64,000 nucleotides of DNA from assembly GCA_030562195.1 (NCBI GenBank), contig JAUJPP010000007.1:15497769-15561768 (forward strand), in the 5' to 3' direction. Positions within the stretch are counted from its first letter, which is position 1; every line of letters starts with the position of its first letter. The notes under the pieces are model-generated. The model saw nothing but the letters and a program-made list of their open reading frames with translations. It had not been told where the DNA came from and did not search any database. Origin of the DNA: Nipponacmea schrenckii. Its lineage: Eukaryota > Mollusca > Gastropoda > Lottiidae. Made by a program: the position numbers and the translations under genes. Below are positions 50,201 through 64,000 of this stretch, in pieces.

Positions 50201-50794
50201 TATAACATTTGAAAAATTTATCATGAAATGATCTATATATTTTAATCAGATTGCTCTACCTAATAGAAGGTCACTTATTGAAAACAATCTATTGATATAC
50301 ACTTACATCTTATCTTTTAGCCTTCATTTATGTGATGAAGGTTTAAAATTGAGCTGCAATCAGTATTCTCAGGATCTAGATGTTACATTGTGATATACTT
50401 ATCATCCAACTTAAAATCCAATTAGCAAGTGTACAGTCCAAGTTTAAAATAACCAATAAAAAGTGAAACAGTGCAATCTGTAAATTGCTAACCTCTTTTT
50501 TTTAACCTTTCAAGGCCATAAGTTAGTTTAAGTTATGGATGAAACCATAATTTGGAACAGGGGATGGGGACTGTCTGAAAATTTTAAGTTCCAAAATCCT
50601 AAATTTTAAAGATGGTGTATCATACTTTTAATGATCAAAGTTGAAGGTCACAGCTGCACACCTTTCATCAGCAACAACAAACTAATTATCAGGAACAACT
50701 TACGTGGTAAATCATCTTGTTCTGGTGTCATACTGCTTCTGCTTCTATTACCTTCATTTCCTCGACTTAATGCGTGAACATTACCGGAAGCCAT
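41249..50794 (-). CDS. PANK: Pantothenate kinase, eukaryotic PANK1/2/3 type
   Basis: Seven minus-strand exons join in phase: 50794-50704, 46553-46201, 45476-45229, 44601-44425, 43948-43825, 42921-42796, 41758-41249. The product is 542 residues. It phosphorylates pantothenate with ATP, the first and controlling step of coenzyme A synthesis. [19 protein letters not shown] at 33-51 is the glycine-rich phosphate-binding start. [10 protein letters not shown] ends exon 2 and holds the region of the catalytic Glu. [49 protein letters not shown] and FVGNFLRVN follow in the family order. The catalytic domain closes at HEGYFGATG (about 372-380). Then comes a 150-residue hydrophilic Asn/Gln/Thr/Glu-rich tail, which the human enzymes lack. 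The short N-terminus has no obvious mitochondrial targeting signal, so cytosolic location is likely. Intron 1 carries a mariner-type relic and a pearl-like fragment. Confidence 0.95.
41889..42465 (+). mobile_element. Pearl-like element, copy 2, with a different core repeat
   Basis: The left end AGATAGCTTGCCAGGCAAGG, then ATACGCCCACTGGCAGCATT, is almost identical to the element at 14258. The right end has GGACGGACGGAC and the hairpin ATATACGCCCATAC/...GAGCATATA. The core is 2-3 copies of a 157-bp unit anchored on 'AATTGTAGCCT' at about 42051, 42208 and 42365. Its sequence differs mostly from the 160-bp unit. It lies in PANK intron 6. Confidence 0.8.
43265..43442. mobile_element. Foldback element in PANK intron 5
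   Basis: AAATTTTGCTTCATTTCCTTA...TTTTTGCCAGTCGAC on the left is mirrored by GTCGACCGGCAGAAATTTAT...AAGAAAATGAAACAAAATTT on the right. Arms are imperfect; no coding frame. Confidence 0.65.
44874..44951. repeat. Near-perfect 78-bp hairpin in PANK intron 3
   Basis: The arms CCAGGTTCTATTACTATTTA, TATGATGTTTGT and ACAAACATCATCATAAATAG, TAATAAAACCTAGG pair over about 34 positions with only a few mismatches, around a central ACTGCAGT palindrome. It could be a minimal foldback element or a small-RNA precursor. Confidence 0.8.
46589..46770 (+). mobile_element. Pearl-like element, degraded copy 3
   Basis: The left end AGATGGCTTGCCAGGAAAGA, TAACATACACCCACTG matches copies 1 and 2. A short decayed microsatellite (GGACACAGACAGACAGAGG) lies at about 46745-46764. 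The core repeats are absent. It lies in PANK intron 1, next to exon 2. Confidence 0.65.
47465..47580 (+). repeat. SINE-like tail fragment
   Basis: AATGCTGTCCTGGCAAAATT, CTCATTGCACCCTCCATAGT and GTTGCC match the tail of the SINE-like element at 60370-60430 in the same order. Confidence 0.6.
48790..48995. repeat. Degenerate ~30-40-bp tandem repeat
   Basis: The motif ATAAAGTCTTTGGATATCCT, followed by AATGAGA, recurs about six times with substitutions and variable spacing in PANK intron 1. Confidence 0.75.
49477..50020 (+). mobile_element. Deleted mariner-type (IS630/Tc1-mariner superfamily) element
   Basis: The element is flanked by TA on both sides (49475-49476 and 50021-50022). Terminal inverted repeats are CAGGGTGGTACCTAAAAAAC at the left and, reverse-complemented, CAGGGTGGTTCATAAAAAAC at the right. 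At 544 bp it is much shorter than a complete mariner (~1.3 kb). It encloses a broken N-terminal transposase fragment (49597-49850). It lies in PANK intron 1, on the opposite strand to the gene. Confidence 0.88.
49597..49850 (+). pseudogene. Broken transposase N-terminus (helix-turn-helix part)
   Basis: Starting from an ATG in a good context, the frame reads [20 protein letters not shown] and on to VVQTIR, then shifts frame to [15 protein letters not shown] and GHSGRP before in-frame stops. These pieces match the paired helix-turn-helix DNA-binding region of transposases of this superfamily. The DDE/D catalytic domain is missing, so it cannot be active. Confidence 0.75.
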
Positions 50795-51955
50795 TTTGGA
50801 TGTCTAGAAAATAAGGATTTAAATGATATAATTAAAGGTAAATGACTCTTGCAACATTCTTTTATGTCAAAATTTGCGATTAAGTGTAAGCAAATTGGGA
50901 TGCAATTAGAGAAATATTGCAAGAACAGCGTCATTTATTATAAGATCTTTAGCACTTTTTTTCTAGAGGAGCTTATATTATTTTTTGAGGTAGGAGGATC
51001 CCTAAAACAAGAAAATGAATTGGTCTGGCCTATGGAACAAACAGAAGAAAAAAATTTGATTTTTTGGTCCAATTGTTTCTTGGTTGCCAATTTATTCACA
51101 ACCTCTGCCACTGTTGCAATAAAACTAGGTCTTCTTTTTAACACATTTATTTTTCTCAAATAACCCAAATCCTGCTTTTTCAGAAATATTAATTTTTCAG
51201 TCATGCAATTATTATCCATATACAACATTATGTCATGTTTGCAGTTCCATCAAAGATAATCTCTCACTGGTCATCAAAGATTACATACGTGCATTTAAGG
51301 GTCACTGATAGTGATACATGTGAAAAATCATAAGGAACTATAAGCTTTTATGGTACTGACTCTGACTCTATTCCAGCTGACAACTATCACAATAATAGAC
51401 ATCTGGAATAGAAGCAGTAGTCATGTCATACCCTAATTCGACAGATACCACTATGAGCCCATGAATTTACATCTAACTGCTAATCTATGTGACTGTGCAA
51501 TGCACTCCTTATTGCATGTCAGTGACAGAGACAAAAAAAATTGTAATTTTTAGACATATTGAACAAAAAAGCGAACAATCAGAATCTGATTCATGGGACT
51601 TATAATCTCAAAACTATCCATTTTAATGATTACCTCTGACAACTAGACGAAATCGATCAAAACCGTTTCTTTTTTGTCGTTCTTTTTAACAATATTAACT
51701 CGCGTCTTACTCTGCAATTTTAATTTGTAACCAATTGATACAAAACGTATTCAACAATTTCTTTCTCCCCAAAATATCTATTTTTAAGATCAGTTGATTT
51801 GTTTTTATGCCTGCTAAAGAAGGATGTTGGTGGATGTTTGTACCGGGCTGAACTAAGCTCGTTCATAGAGTTATAAATATATTTATAACCCTATGAGCTC
51901 GTTTATGATCATGGTTGTATTACGTTTCGCCTGCCCTGACTACTAAACGTTTTGA
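50795..51955. promoter_or_regulatory. Divergent intergenic region PANK / DNA polymerase mu
   Basis: Start codons of two oppositely oriented genes are 1161 bp apart. The half next to PANK includes a 96-codon minus-strand open frame of unknown origin (50938-51228). The half next to the polymerase includes a palindrome at 51856-51900. No TATA box could be assigned. Confidence 0.5.
51856..51900. repeat. 45-bp palindrome upstream of the polymerase gene
   Basis: AGCTCGTTCATAGAGTTATA followed by AATATATTTATAACCCTATG and AGCT forms an inverted repeat with a GTTATAAATA/TATTTATAAC core. It lies 56 bp upstream of the first ATG, so it may fall in the promoter or the 5' UTR. Confidence 0.7.
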
Positions 51956-54900
51956 ATGTCAAGGCCGCCAAACAAAATGGCGACGAAATCAAATAATAAA
52001 AGCGAAAATTTAGAAAAATGTAAAATTAGAGACGAAATAATCTTTGTCATGCCTCAACGAATACAAAAACAACGATTAGAGGATATGAAGAAAAGTGCCA
52101 ATAAGAAAAATATAAGAATTGCTCCTCATTACTGGTAAAATTATCATTCTGTGTTTTTGGATGACAAAACTGAAGCAAATAGAATCTATCTGATAATAAA
52201 ATAATAATAATAATAATCATCATTATAATTAAATTCAGGTTTATATATTGTTTGAATACTAATTAGGCTGATGAAGACAGAGAATACTATACAGTGTGCA
52301 ATATGGAATTTTTTTTCTCAAGAAATCGGCTTTTGATTTTCAACTGTCAATGTTGAAATGTCGCTATCTTTGCTGAGTAGGTTGTTGTACTTCCTGCAGC
52401 ATTGGAAGCATTCTGATTCAGTGCTTTTAACACAATAAGTATATTGGATATATCCATCCATTTCAGTGATTCTGTGACACATGTTGTCACTGGTTTTGAA
52501 ACTCTTGATCAAGTTATAAAAATTTTAAATGTGGACTCACCAGAAGCACTAAAAGAAAAGTATATAGTAAATCTATCATGGTTTGTTGATAGTATAAAAG
52601 CTTGTCAACCAGTTTCTGTGGAAGATAAACACAGAGTCAAAAACAAACTTAAACAAAAGGTGAGTCATCAAATGTCAGTCAAGTTTCAATAGCAAATTCT
52701 TCAGAAAGAAGACTTTCATATCTGTTTTTTAACAAGACAGTTTCATTTGACCAGTCTTACCCTAGTCTGAGAAACAGGAAATTTTTAGCCCAGCCTAGCA
52801 GATATTTTGTTCACAGTTCAACGTCAAAATTTGAGCCTGAAATCCCTCAGTGTTACCAATTTTTGAAAGTTAACACAACAACATGTCATTTGTTTTGACT
52901 CTATAATATAGGGCCCATAAAATAGACATACATAATATATAATATTTTTATAGAAATAAAAAGTAAAATTTTAATTTTGAGGTAGTTTTGAGTAATCATG
53001 CGCTAAAATCATTGAGGTAAAACCGCAATTTGTATTGAAATGTAGACATGTAGTACTTTTCAATCTTTCTGTTGTCTGAAGATTGTATAGCATGAAACTA
53101 TTGAGTAACAACATGTTTCAAGCTTGCTTATAATATCTTTATATACCAAAGATAAGGAAACCCAATTTTTTTCAGGATGAAGACCAACCTAATATTGTAA
53201 TACCTAGTATACCAGAGTGGGCATGTCAAAGGTCAACTCCTCTAACACATAAAAACTCAAAATTTACTGTAAGCATCTCCTTTTTCGCTTGTTGAAAATG
53301 CCAGTTAATGGAGAAATTATTTTTTGTAAATTACGAGAGAATTTTCATTTCATTTTTAGAAATGTGGGTCATTTGATAGGAAATCTCGAACTTGCAATGG
53401 ATAATTCATGTTGAATATTTGTGAAAAATCAATTCTGAGCTTAAAGTGTAGGAGAGTAAGTGAAGTTAATCAAGTGCTCTGAAAGGTATAATCATTTTGT
53501 GTAGATCTAAAGATTTCATTAGAATTTTAATATGTGAAATCAAATAACATATTTTCAATTGAAGGAGCCATTAGAAATCCTGGAGAAATTTGCTGAACTT
53601 AGAGATCAAGACCAAGACTATTCAAGAGCATTAGCTTTCAGAAGAGCATCGTGTGTGTTGAAAAGTTTGCCCTATCAAATCAGTGACCTTGATTGTTTAA
53701 GAAACATCAAAGATATTGGAGGTCATAGTTCAAGGGTCATAAAGGTAAGCAGTTTTCTTCCATTAGATCCTGTTCATCATTTCAACTGCTAAAAATTTCA
53801 ACAGTAGTAGAATGCGGAAACCTAAATCCAAACCTACTGTGCATAACATTTTACAGATGAGATATCTGATGTGAGCTATCTCTTCAGTTATATCTGCCTT
53901 AAACAATATTTAAAAAAATACTTATATCTGGGCACAATTAAATGGATAAAAATTACTGTATTAAAACAAATTATTAAAGTAACTTTTCGGCAAGAGTACT
54001 CCCAGTATTGATTAAGACAGGAGTACTCTCTTCGAAACATCGTAAGTTTTTAAATATATTAAGTATAATCTAATAATATCTCAAATCTTACTTATAATTG
54101 GGTTTAGATATATATTCTCGAATTACTAATTGTCAATTAAATATATAATCCTGGAAGTTACTTGCTAAACTTATATGATACAATTTTTGCTTTAATGACT
54201 ATCATAGATATTTTGAGGCCACTGTATGTATATATTTGTATTAGAAATAATGAGCATTAGTCCTTAAAGAAACGTTTATATTACAGGATATTTTAGAAGA
54301 TGGTTATTGCCAAGAAGTTCAAGATATTCTCAATAATCCATGGTTTCATAAAATGAAGGTAAACCTTAAATATAGAGCTTTCATTAACCAATAATTCATT
54401 TGCAATCTATTTCTATTTTGAAATTTAACCTCCTTTAAGTTTTTCCTTAAATCTCATTTAAATACTTTCCATTGTGAAAGCCATGCCAATACTTGGTTTC
54501 TGTACAAAATTTTAATATATCATGACCATGTACAGTACACCAATACATTTTTTCAACAATCCTCTTGACTGTCACTGCACAAAAAACCACTATTTCTGAA
54601 TTGTTCCACATGTACATCTCTCATATCTCCCAATATCTGAAAGAAATTGCAATTTCAGTGATCAAATTCCAAATCTAGTCTTAAAATTTGCCAAACATAT
54701 GAATGCAAAAACCCCCAAAGAGTATTTCCAAAAATAACACATTCTATACGATCATTAGCATAAAACTTTTAAAAAACTGATGTTGCTGTTTAGAACACAT
54801 GAAACACATTGATGTTTTTAATCCATTGTTGTAGCTATTTACAAGTATATTTGGAATTGGACCATCTACAGCTAAGAAATGGATAGATAGGGGATGGAGT

Positions 54901-57813
54901 AGGCTACAAGATATTAATATAGAGGAAGTTAGAAATGATTGGAGAGTTACATGGGGTGGGTAATTTAACATGATTCTATTAATCGAAATATTTAAACACA
55001 ACCCCTGTTCAGTCCATAAGAATTACTAGACAGAAAGAAAATGACAAATTTTAATCCTAAAAATAATGTTGACTACCGAATTTAAGGTTTTCCAAATTTT
55101 GTATGTTAATTTTGGATTAGATGTCTGTGGTTCCTGCAACTCCACTTTTCATGAAAGTGATGCATCTCAAAACATAGGAACCCTTGACCCTGGGCTAAAC
55201 TGATTTTTTAATTTCCTCTTATTAGAAAAATATCTGCTTTAGGTATTGCTTTCCATGATGAATTAAGTGATTTTGTTAGTCGTCAAGAAGCTGATGTATT
55301 TTGTGGTATTGTGAAGAATGAGGCAGAGAAATTATTACCAGGTGTAATAGTCCAGTTAACTGGGGGCTTTAGAAGGTAAGCAGTTTAAGTTTTAATCAAC
55401 ACAACATTGGGTGAGGTCAAATCTTAGTGTTCCGTGTTAGTGTTACACGGTTAATTTGGTGTTATGATACAGCATACTCTGAGTAATCCGACGTATATCG
55501 AGACCGTAAATTGATGTCGGATTAGCAAGTTTGTCTGGTTACCCAGAGTACACTGTATATTAACATGAAGAATGGGTTTAAAATTTGGTGCTATGTGATG
55601 ATGTTAACACTAACACAGAACACTAACACGAGATTTGACCTCACCTATTGTATATCATATATGTGTAATGAATATGTTATCTGTCTATGTTGATAACCTT
55701 CAGATTATCATATATTTCCCTGTATAATGCACAGACAGGATGGGCCGAACGTTATGTACCGTGACATAGATATATTGGAGGGTAATAAGGAGTGCAACTT
55801 ATACATGCTTGTGCCTTATATTTGAAAATATACAGTAATATTTTTAAAATTTTTCCAATTTTTGATATTTGATATCACTCTCAAAATTAGCACTGTTTGT
55901 CCTCTGGTGCCCTTGTTTTGATAATAATAAACTCTTTATTTTACATGGGTCAGAATTAGATCCAATATATAAGGATATGGTCCTGTGTAACATTCAGCTC
56001 ACAGGCAATACACAAAAGATAAAAATTTACATCTTTGAAAGTTCAACCACTCAAACCAAAAAAAGATCCATTTTTTGGTTAAATTTGTATTCTGCATAAA
56101 TCAGACTTTGAAGATATAATGTGTGTTTATAGTCATATTTGTATCGATGTAAAGACAGTACTATTTTAAGACATTTTCCTTTCTTAAAGAGTAGATAAGA
56201 ATTAACACAGTCATAGTGGTTATGAGTTCTTATCTCAGTCAGCATGACAAAAGTCTGTCTTTCCTTAGTCCAGTAGATAAATTATGAAAGGTCATTGTTA
56301 AAAGGTTATGACAAGGACAAGATGGTAGACAGAATATTCATTAACCTTATCTATGATAAATATAATAATTTATTTTGGGGTATTTACAGAGGTAAAGAAA
56401 AAGGTCACGATGTAGATTTATTAATAACTCATCCAGAATTAGGACATGAAAGAGGATTATTATCACCATTATTACAGTCACTGGAAAACAAAGGCTTGAT
56501 ATTGTGTGGAAACCATGAACGCTCAACATTCAACCCTGAGGTCTATCAAAGAGATTTCAAACTAAGCATGAGAGGACAGTTGGATCATTTTGAAAAATGG
56601 TTGGGGATGTGTAAATTCCCAAAAACTTTTAAGGAAGGAAAATCGGAACTTTTAGGAAATAATAAAACTGATAATGTGAAAGTTCCCATCGTACCAAATT
56701 CTTTAGATGAAGAACCTGCCAGAAAGTTACGTAAAATTACATCTACAGATCAGTCTCCCATGGATTTGTTTACATCTCATCGTGATTGGACAGCCAGACG
56801 TGTCGATCTAATTATCTCCCCTTATGACCAATACTTTTATGCCTTGGTTGGTTGGACTGGTAATAAACATTTTAATAGAGATTTAAGATTATATTCGCAA
56901 CGAGTTTTAAATATGAAATTAACCAGTCATGGATTGTTTGACATGAAAAAAGTGAGTTGACTTTTAATTTACATGTTCACAGGAAAATTAAGAGCGTATA
57001 TTGCCATCACCCCCATGTCTGTCCACAATTGCTTGTGAACACCCTAGAAAACACAATACCTGAAAAATTTTGACAAAACTTGGTTTGAGCATTTATCACT
57101 CCATTGAAAATCAGAAAATATTGAATCTATAAGCAACTGTGATCAACTGGTTTCTCAAAGATGCTGTAACTTGGGTCAACTATAAGATCCTTTGTTTGCT
57201 GGAAGCTGTAATCTCTCAGTTGTACTTAGTGTAATTAATTCCAATGATTAATCAGATTAAAATTCCAGTTGTTGTCAGATTTCAAGGATAACTTCAGTCT
57301 TCCAGCTAGTTGTTTATCAGCTGGTCAAGCAAGTATCTAGATTGCAATATTCCTGAAAAGCTTAATGCTATCTCACCATATTTGTTATAGAGACAGATTC
57401 TCCATCTGTTTGACTAATCATGCTTTAGTTTAAGTCACAAATATATTTTTAGCTAAACTAATCAGAAGGTGTTCACATCTGACTGTCAATATATGTGTTA
57501 ACTTTTATCCCCATTAAGGTGAAAATGATGCCTAGACTTTGCTTCAGATTCAACATAATTTATAAAGGACGTGTACAGAAAAGTGTAATTTGTAGTTTTG
57601 GAATATTTTGTGGGATTATGTTATTTTCATGCAGTTCTGGTACTTATTTTATATAATATTCAAGACACGAAAAACACTGAAAATACTAAACAACTGCATT
57701 TTAATTTCTTCCTTTTTATTCCACAGAATGAACTTATTCCAGCTTCAAGTGAAGAGGAAGTTTTTACTAATCTCAATTTAAAATATCAGAAACCTGAAAA
57801 CAGAAACTGTTGA
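51956..57813 (+). CDS. POLM: Family-X DNA polymerase, mu/TdT type, with BRCT domain
   Basis: Nine exons join in phase: 51956-52134, 52467-52659, 53176-53268, 53565-53744, 54287-54358, 54835-54955, 55243-55375, 56390-56951, 57727-57813. The product is 539 residues. Residues 24-120 form a BRCT domain (DEIIFVMPQRI, DSVTHVVTGFET, NLSWFVDSIKACQPV). ACQRSTPLTHKN (about 139-150) is the linker typical of polymerase mu. The 8-kDa and fingers regions follow (FRRASCVLKSLP, LFTSIFGIGPSTAKKW), then TGGFRRGKEKGHDVDLL. Asp331, Asp333 and Asp463 (RRVDLI) are the expected metal ligands. GW at 478-479, in place of YF, separates it from beta/lambda. HGLFD and KPENRNC close the protein as in mu and TdT. The family fills and joins DNA ends in non-homologous end joining. 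The loop between the second and third Asp is about 40 residues longer than in human mu or TdT. A second ATG (codon 8) has the better start context. Confidence 0.95.
54390..54790 (+). repeat. Dispersed ~430-bp repeat, copy 2
   Basis: Collinear with 22010-22450: TTCATTTGCAATCTATTTCT, CCAATACTTGGTTTCTGTAC, CTTGACTGTCACTGCACA and CATTAGCATAAAA occur in the same order and orientation. It lies in intron 5 of the polymerase gene. Confidence 0.75.
55925..56030 (+). repeat. Dispersed repeat with GAATTAGATCCAATATATAA motif, copy 2
   Basis: GAATTAGATCCAATATATAA, GGATATGGTCCTGTGTAACA and TTCAGC match 26055-26105. It lies in intron 7 of the polymerase gene. Confidence 0.65.
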
Positions 57814-58129
57814 TGCAGCCTTAGCCTTAGATGCTTAAGGATGTTTTTACTGTATGATAAGCATGGGTACTTTAGTTAACTGTGTAATTTTATGTGATGT
57901 TATTATGATTATTTTTATACTTTTTGAAACCAAAATTTTACTGTAAAATTTTAATTCTAGATTTTGTTATTGTTATAAAGATTTCTACCTCATTTTGAAC
58001 ATAGTTTTTTTTTATATGTTTATCCAAAGGTGTGCCTATTCAAATTTACTCTTTATTTGTATGCAAGTTGAATATCCTTTATTAGAAAATCCTTTTAACA
58101 ATGCTTGTACAAAGTTTATTGCCCATGTA

Positions 58130-58135
58130 AATAAA
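58130..58135 (+). terminator. Candidate poly(A) signal of the polymerase gene
   Basis: AATAAA lies about 320 bases after the stop codon, within ATGTAAATAAATGATTTTGC. A family-B SINE-like repeat begins just after it. Confidence 0.55.
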
Positions 58136-58149
58136 TGATTTTGCAGATG

Positions 58150-58340
58150 GAAAAGTCGTCTTCACCCATAATTCCAGTTGACCTAGCTGTAAATGTGTAT
58201 GCTAATCCAGGATATATCAATGCCAAGAGATTTGACTAAATGAAATGAAATGAATGGAGTTTTACGTCCTACTCTTCTGCACTTTATGGGCTGAAGAAGA
58301 CAGAGTGGATAGGATCCTTCATGAACGTCAGTTGCTGTCT
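58150..58340 (+). repeat. Dispersed SINE-like repeat, family B, second copy
   Basis: CCCATAATTCCAGTTGACCT, AGCTGTAAATGTGTATGCTA and ATCAATGCCAAGAGATTTG match 12190-12260. The copy continues into GGAGTTTTACGTCCTACTCT. It fills the gap between the convergent polymerase and DPCD genes. Confidence 0.7.
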
Positions 58341-58894
58341 ACTTTCTTTCTTTCTTTGTGTTAATTAGTCTGACATCACCCTGATTCCTTTCAAGGCTAA
58401 ACAGTCCCAATAAGATTCTCTGATAATATGTAAATATAATTAAAGGTAGCACTTTCATTTAAATGATTTACTTGAGCCAGAATTCAATACACATTTCAAT
58501 ATTAAAAACATTTAATGATAAGATATAGACTAATGAAGTGATAAGTGAAGATCTGATCAATAACCTCGATAGAAAAATATACAATGATAAAATCAAGTCT
58601 GACAAAGTTATTTGTACAGACTTGGGTCAGATCCAAAACACAATCATAAAAGTCAATTTCAAACTTAGTCTTGTATTCTTAATTCATGTAAGAAATTATT
58701 TGCATAAAGCGACTTCAGCAATGATAATAATTTCAAAATGTAGGCTTATAATTATCCACACATCAACATTTTCAAATTCTTTTTGTACAATTAAATTCCA
58801 TAAAAAAACATCTCAAATCTTTTCAAATTTCAAACATGGGTGGAAGACATTAACAATTCTAAAATAAATACCAGTACTTTTCACAACCAAACTT

Positions 58895-63022
<4,128 letters not shown>

Positions 63023-64000
63023 GTTGTTTATTAGCTACGGAAGTATATTAAAATAATCTTCACGATTAAAGAGCTACTACCATTCGCATTTCTTCGTATT
63101 TTCCGCTTACAGAAAATAACTCTACTAGCTTAAAACCCGACGTTCCTTCTTTCATATATATTTCAATATGGTAAGAAACTGAACCATAGTTAATGTATTG
63201 TATTTTACTGACATAAATTGGTAAAACAACAATTGTTATCCTAGATAGAGACTTATTTCTCATTGACATTTTGACATTTTGATGTTTCGTTTGATTTTTT
63301 TCCATACAGAGTTGTTTCCCTTTGACCACAAATGTTTTATCTAGGCTAACCAGAGCCTATATATAAACAGAGCCTGTATAAATCATTAAATCATATGGTT
63401 TATATAGGCTTTGGGTTAACTATTCCATTTTGTGATTAGTGGCTTAATTAGACATGTATTTTTAGTTAAATTGCAGTAACCACAAACGTTGGATAGAACA
63501 TTGGAATGGTGCAAATCGATGCTGTAGCATTGATGCATATAACAACAATTAGAAAACCTCTCTACAATCCCTTTAAGAAATCTAGAAATTACGAATTAGA
63601 TTGAGCCTTGTTAGAGTCTAGGCTAAATGAAACACGAGCCAAAATATTACGAATGGTGCAATTTATGTAATCCTCTAATCCTACTCGAACCAGCGGATAA
63701 GAACTTAAGAAGAAAGTTTGTGTTTGTATCATTATTCTGCTCAAAACGACTCAAATTAAAAAAAAAGAAGTGAGCATGGGAACTGTCTATAAACTATATA
63801 ATAGAAGTGGAGTGGAGCCCCGCGTATTCAAGTAGCTCCCACGGGGAGACCCCTCTGTAAATCAACTATATATAAATAGAAAACCTCCGGTCTGTAATTG
63901 CAGTCAATTATATATTGCTGACTGTTTAATTTGATTAGAATGTTCATTAAAAATAATCTAAGTATCGTACCCTCAATTAAGGCGGGGGCCCGTGGACTCT
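63023..64000. other. Right flank, upstream of DPCD
   Basis: No exon could be supported. A short match to the foldback-arm family (GGAATGGTGCAAATCGATGC) lies at about 63503. A more GC-rich patch with GGAGCCCCGCGTATTCAAGT and ACGGGGAGACCCC lies at 63810-63860, and the window ends in GGCGGGGGCCCGTGG. Both may belong to an unrecognised element. Confidence 0.5.

Noticed and set aside
56295..56389. Open frame extending upstream of polymerase exon 8
   Set aside because: The conserved sequence begins after the acceptor at 56389, and the split Arg codon joins to exon 7; the upstream part is intron.
63066..63329. 87-codon minus-strand frame upstream of DPCD
   Set aside because: No recognisable motif, no splice link to DPCD, and DPCD has a good start at 63022.

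Overview
This is an AT-rich animal nuclear genome window. It has spliced genes with GT-AG introns and long non-coding stretches full of transposable-element relics and satellites. There is no operon structure, rRNA or CRISPR. Repeats with conserved ends, a ~160-bp tandem core and an ACGG microsatellite resemble the 'pearl'/Helitron-like elements described in molluscs. Together with the gene content, this suggests a lophotrochozoan, most probably a mollusc. That placement is inference; no species can be named.

Six protein-coding loci are supported. (1) 3574-5696, minus: two exons encoding the membrane-proximal, transmembrane and cytoplasmic part of an alpha/epsilon-sarcoglycan-like protein; no ectodomain exons were found. 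(2) 11763-21334, minus: a complete three-exon clarin (237 aa, four transmembrane segments). (3) 21734-35347, plus: a 19-exon BRD8 orthologue (633 aa, one bromodomain), a subunit of the NuA4/TIP60 acetyltransferase complex. (4) 41249-50794, minus: a seven-exon pantothenate kinase (542 aa) with a long hydrophilic C-terminal tail. (5) 51956-57813, plus: a nine-exon family-X DNA polymerase of the mu/TdT type (539 aa). (6) 58895-63022, minus: a six-exon DPCD orthologue (200 aa), a cilium-related protein. I built the exon models by hand. In all six loci the exon lengths and phases join without a frame break, which is strong internal support.

Layout: clarin and BRD8 are head to head, with about 400 bp between start codons. 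PANK and the polymerase are also head to head, about 1.2 kb apart. BRD8 and PANK converge on a gene-free region (35.3-41.2 kb) rich in foldback elements. The polymerase and DPCD converge around 58 kb. The genes are functionally unrelated (chromatin, CoA synthesis, DNA end joining, cilia and sensory cells, muscle membrane), so this looks like an ordinary gene neighbourhood, not a pathway cluster.

The intergenic and intronic DNA holds most of the unusual structure: a pearl-like element with at least seven 160-bp core repeats, a deleted mariner-type element, a TTAA-flanked MITE family with three clear copies, several foldback elements, two SINE-like families, a 17-bp and a 31-bp minisatellite, a decayed tandem copy of a BRD8 exon, and a minisatellite that repeats AATAAA six times just behind an alternative BRD8 stop codon. 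I did not find an obviously novel biological system.
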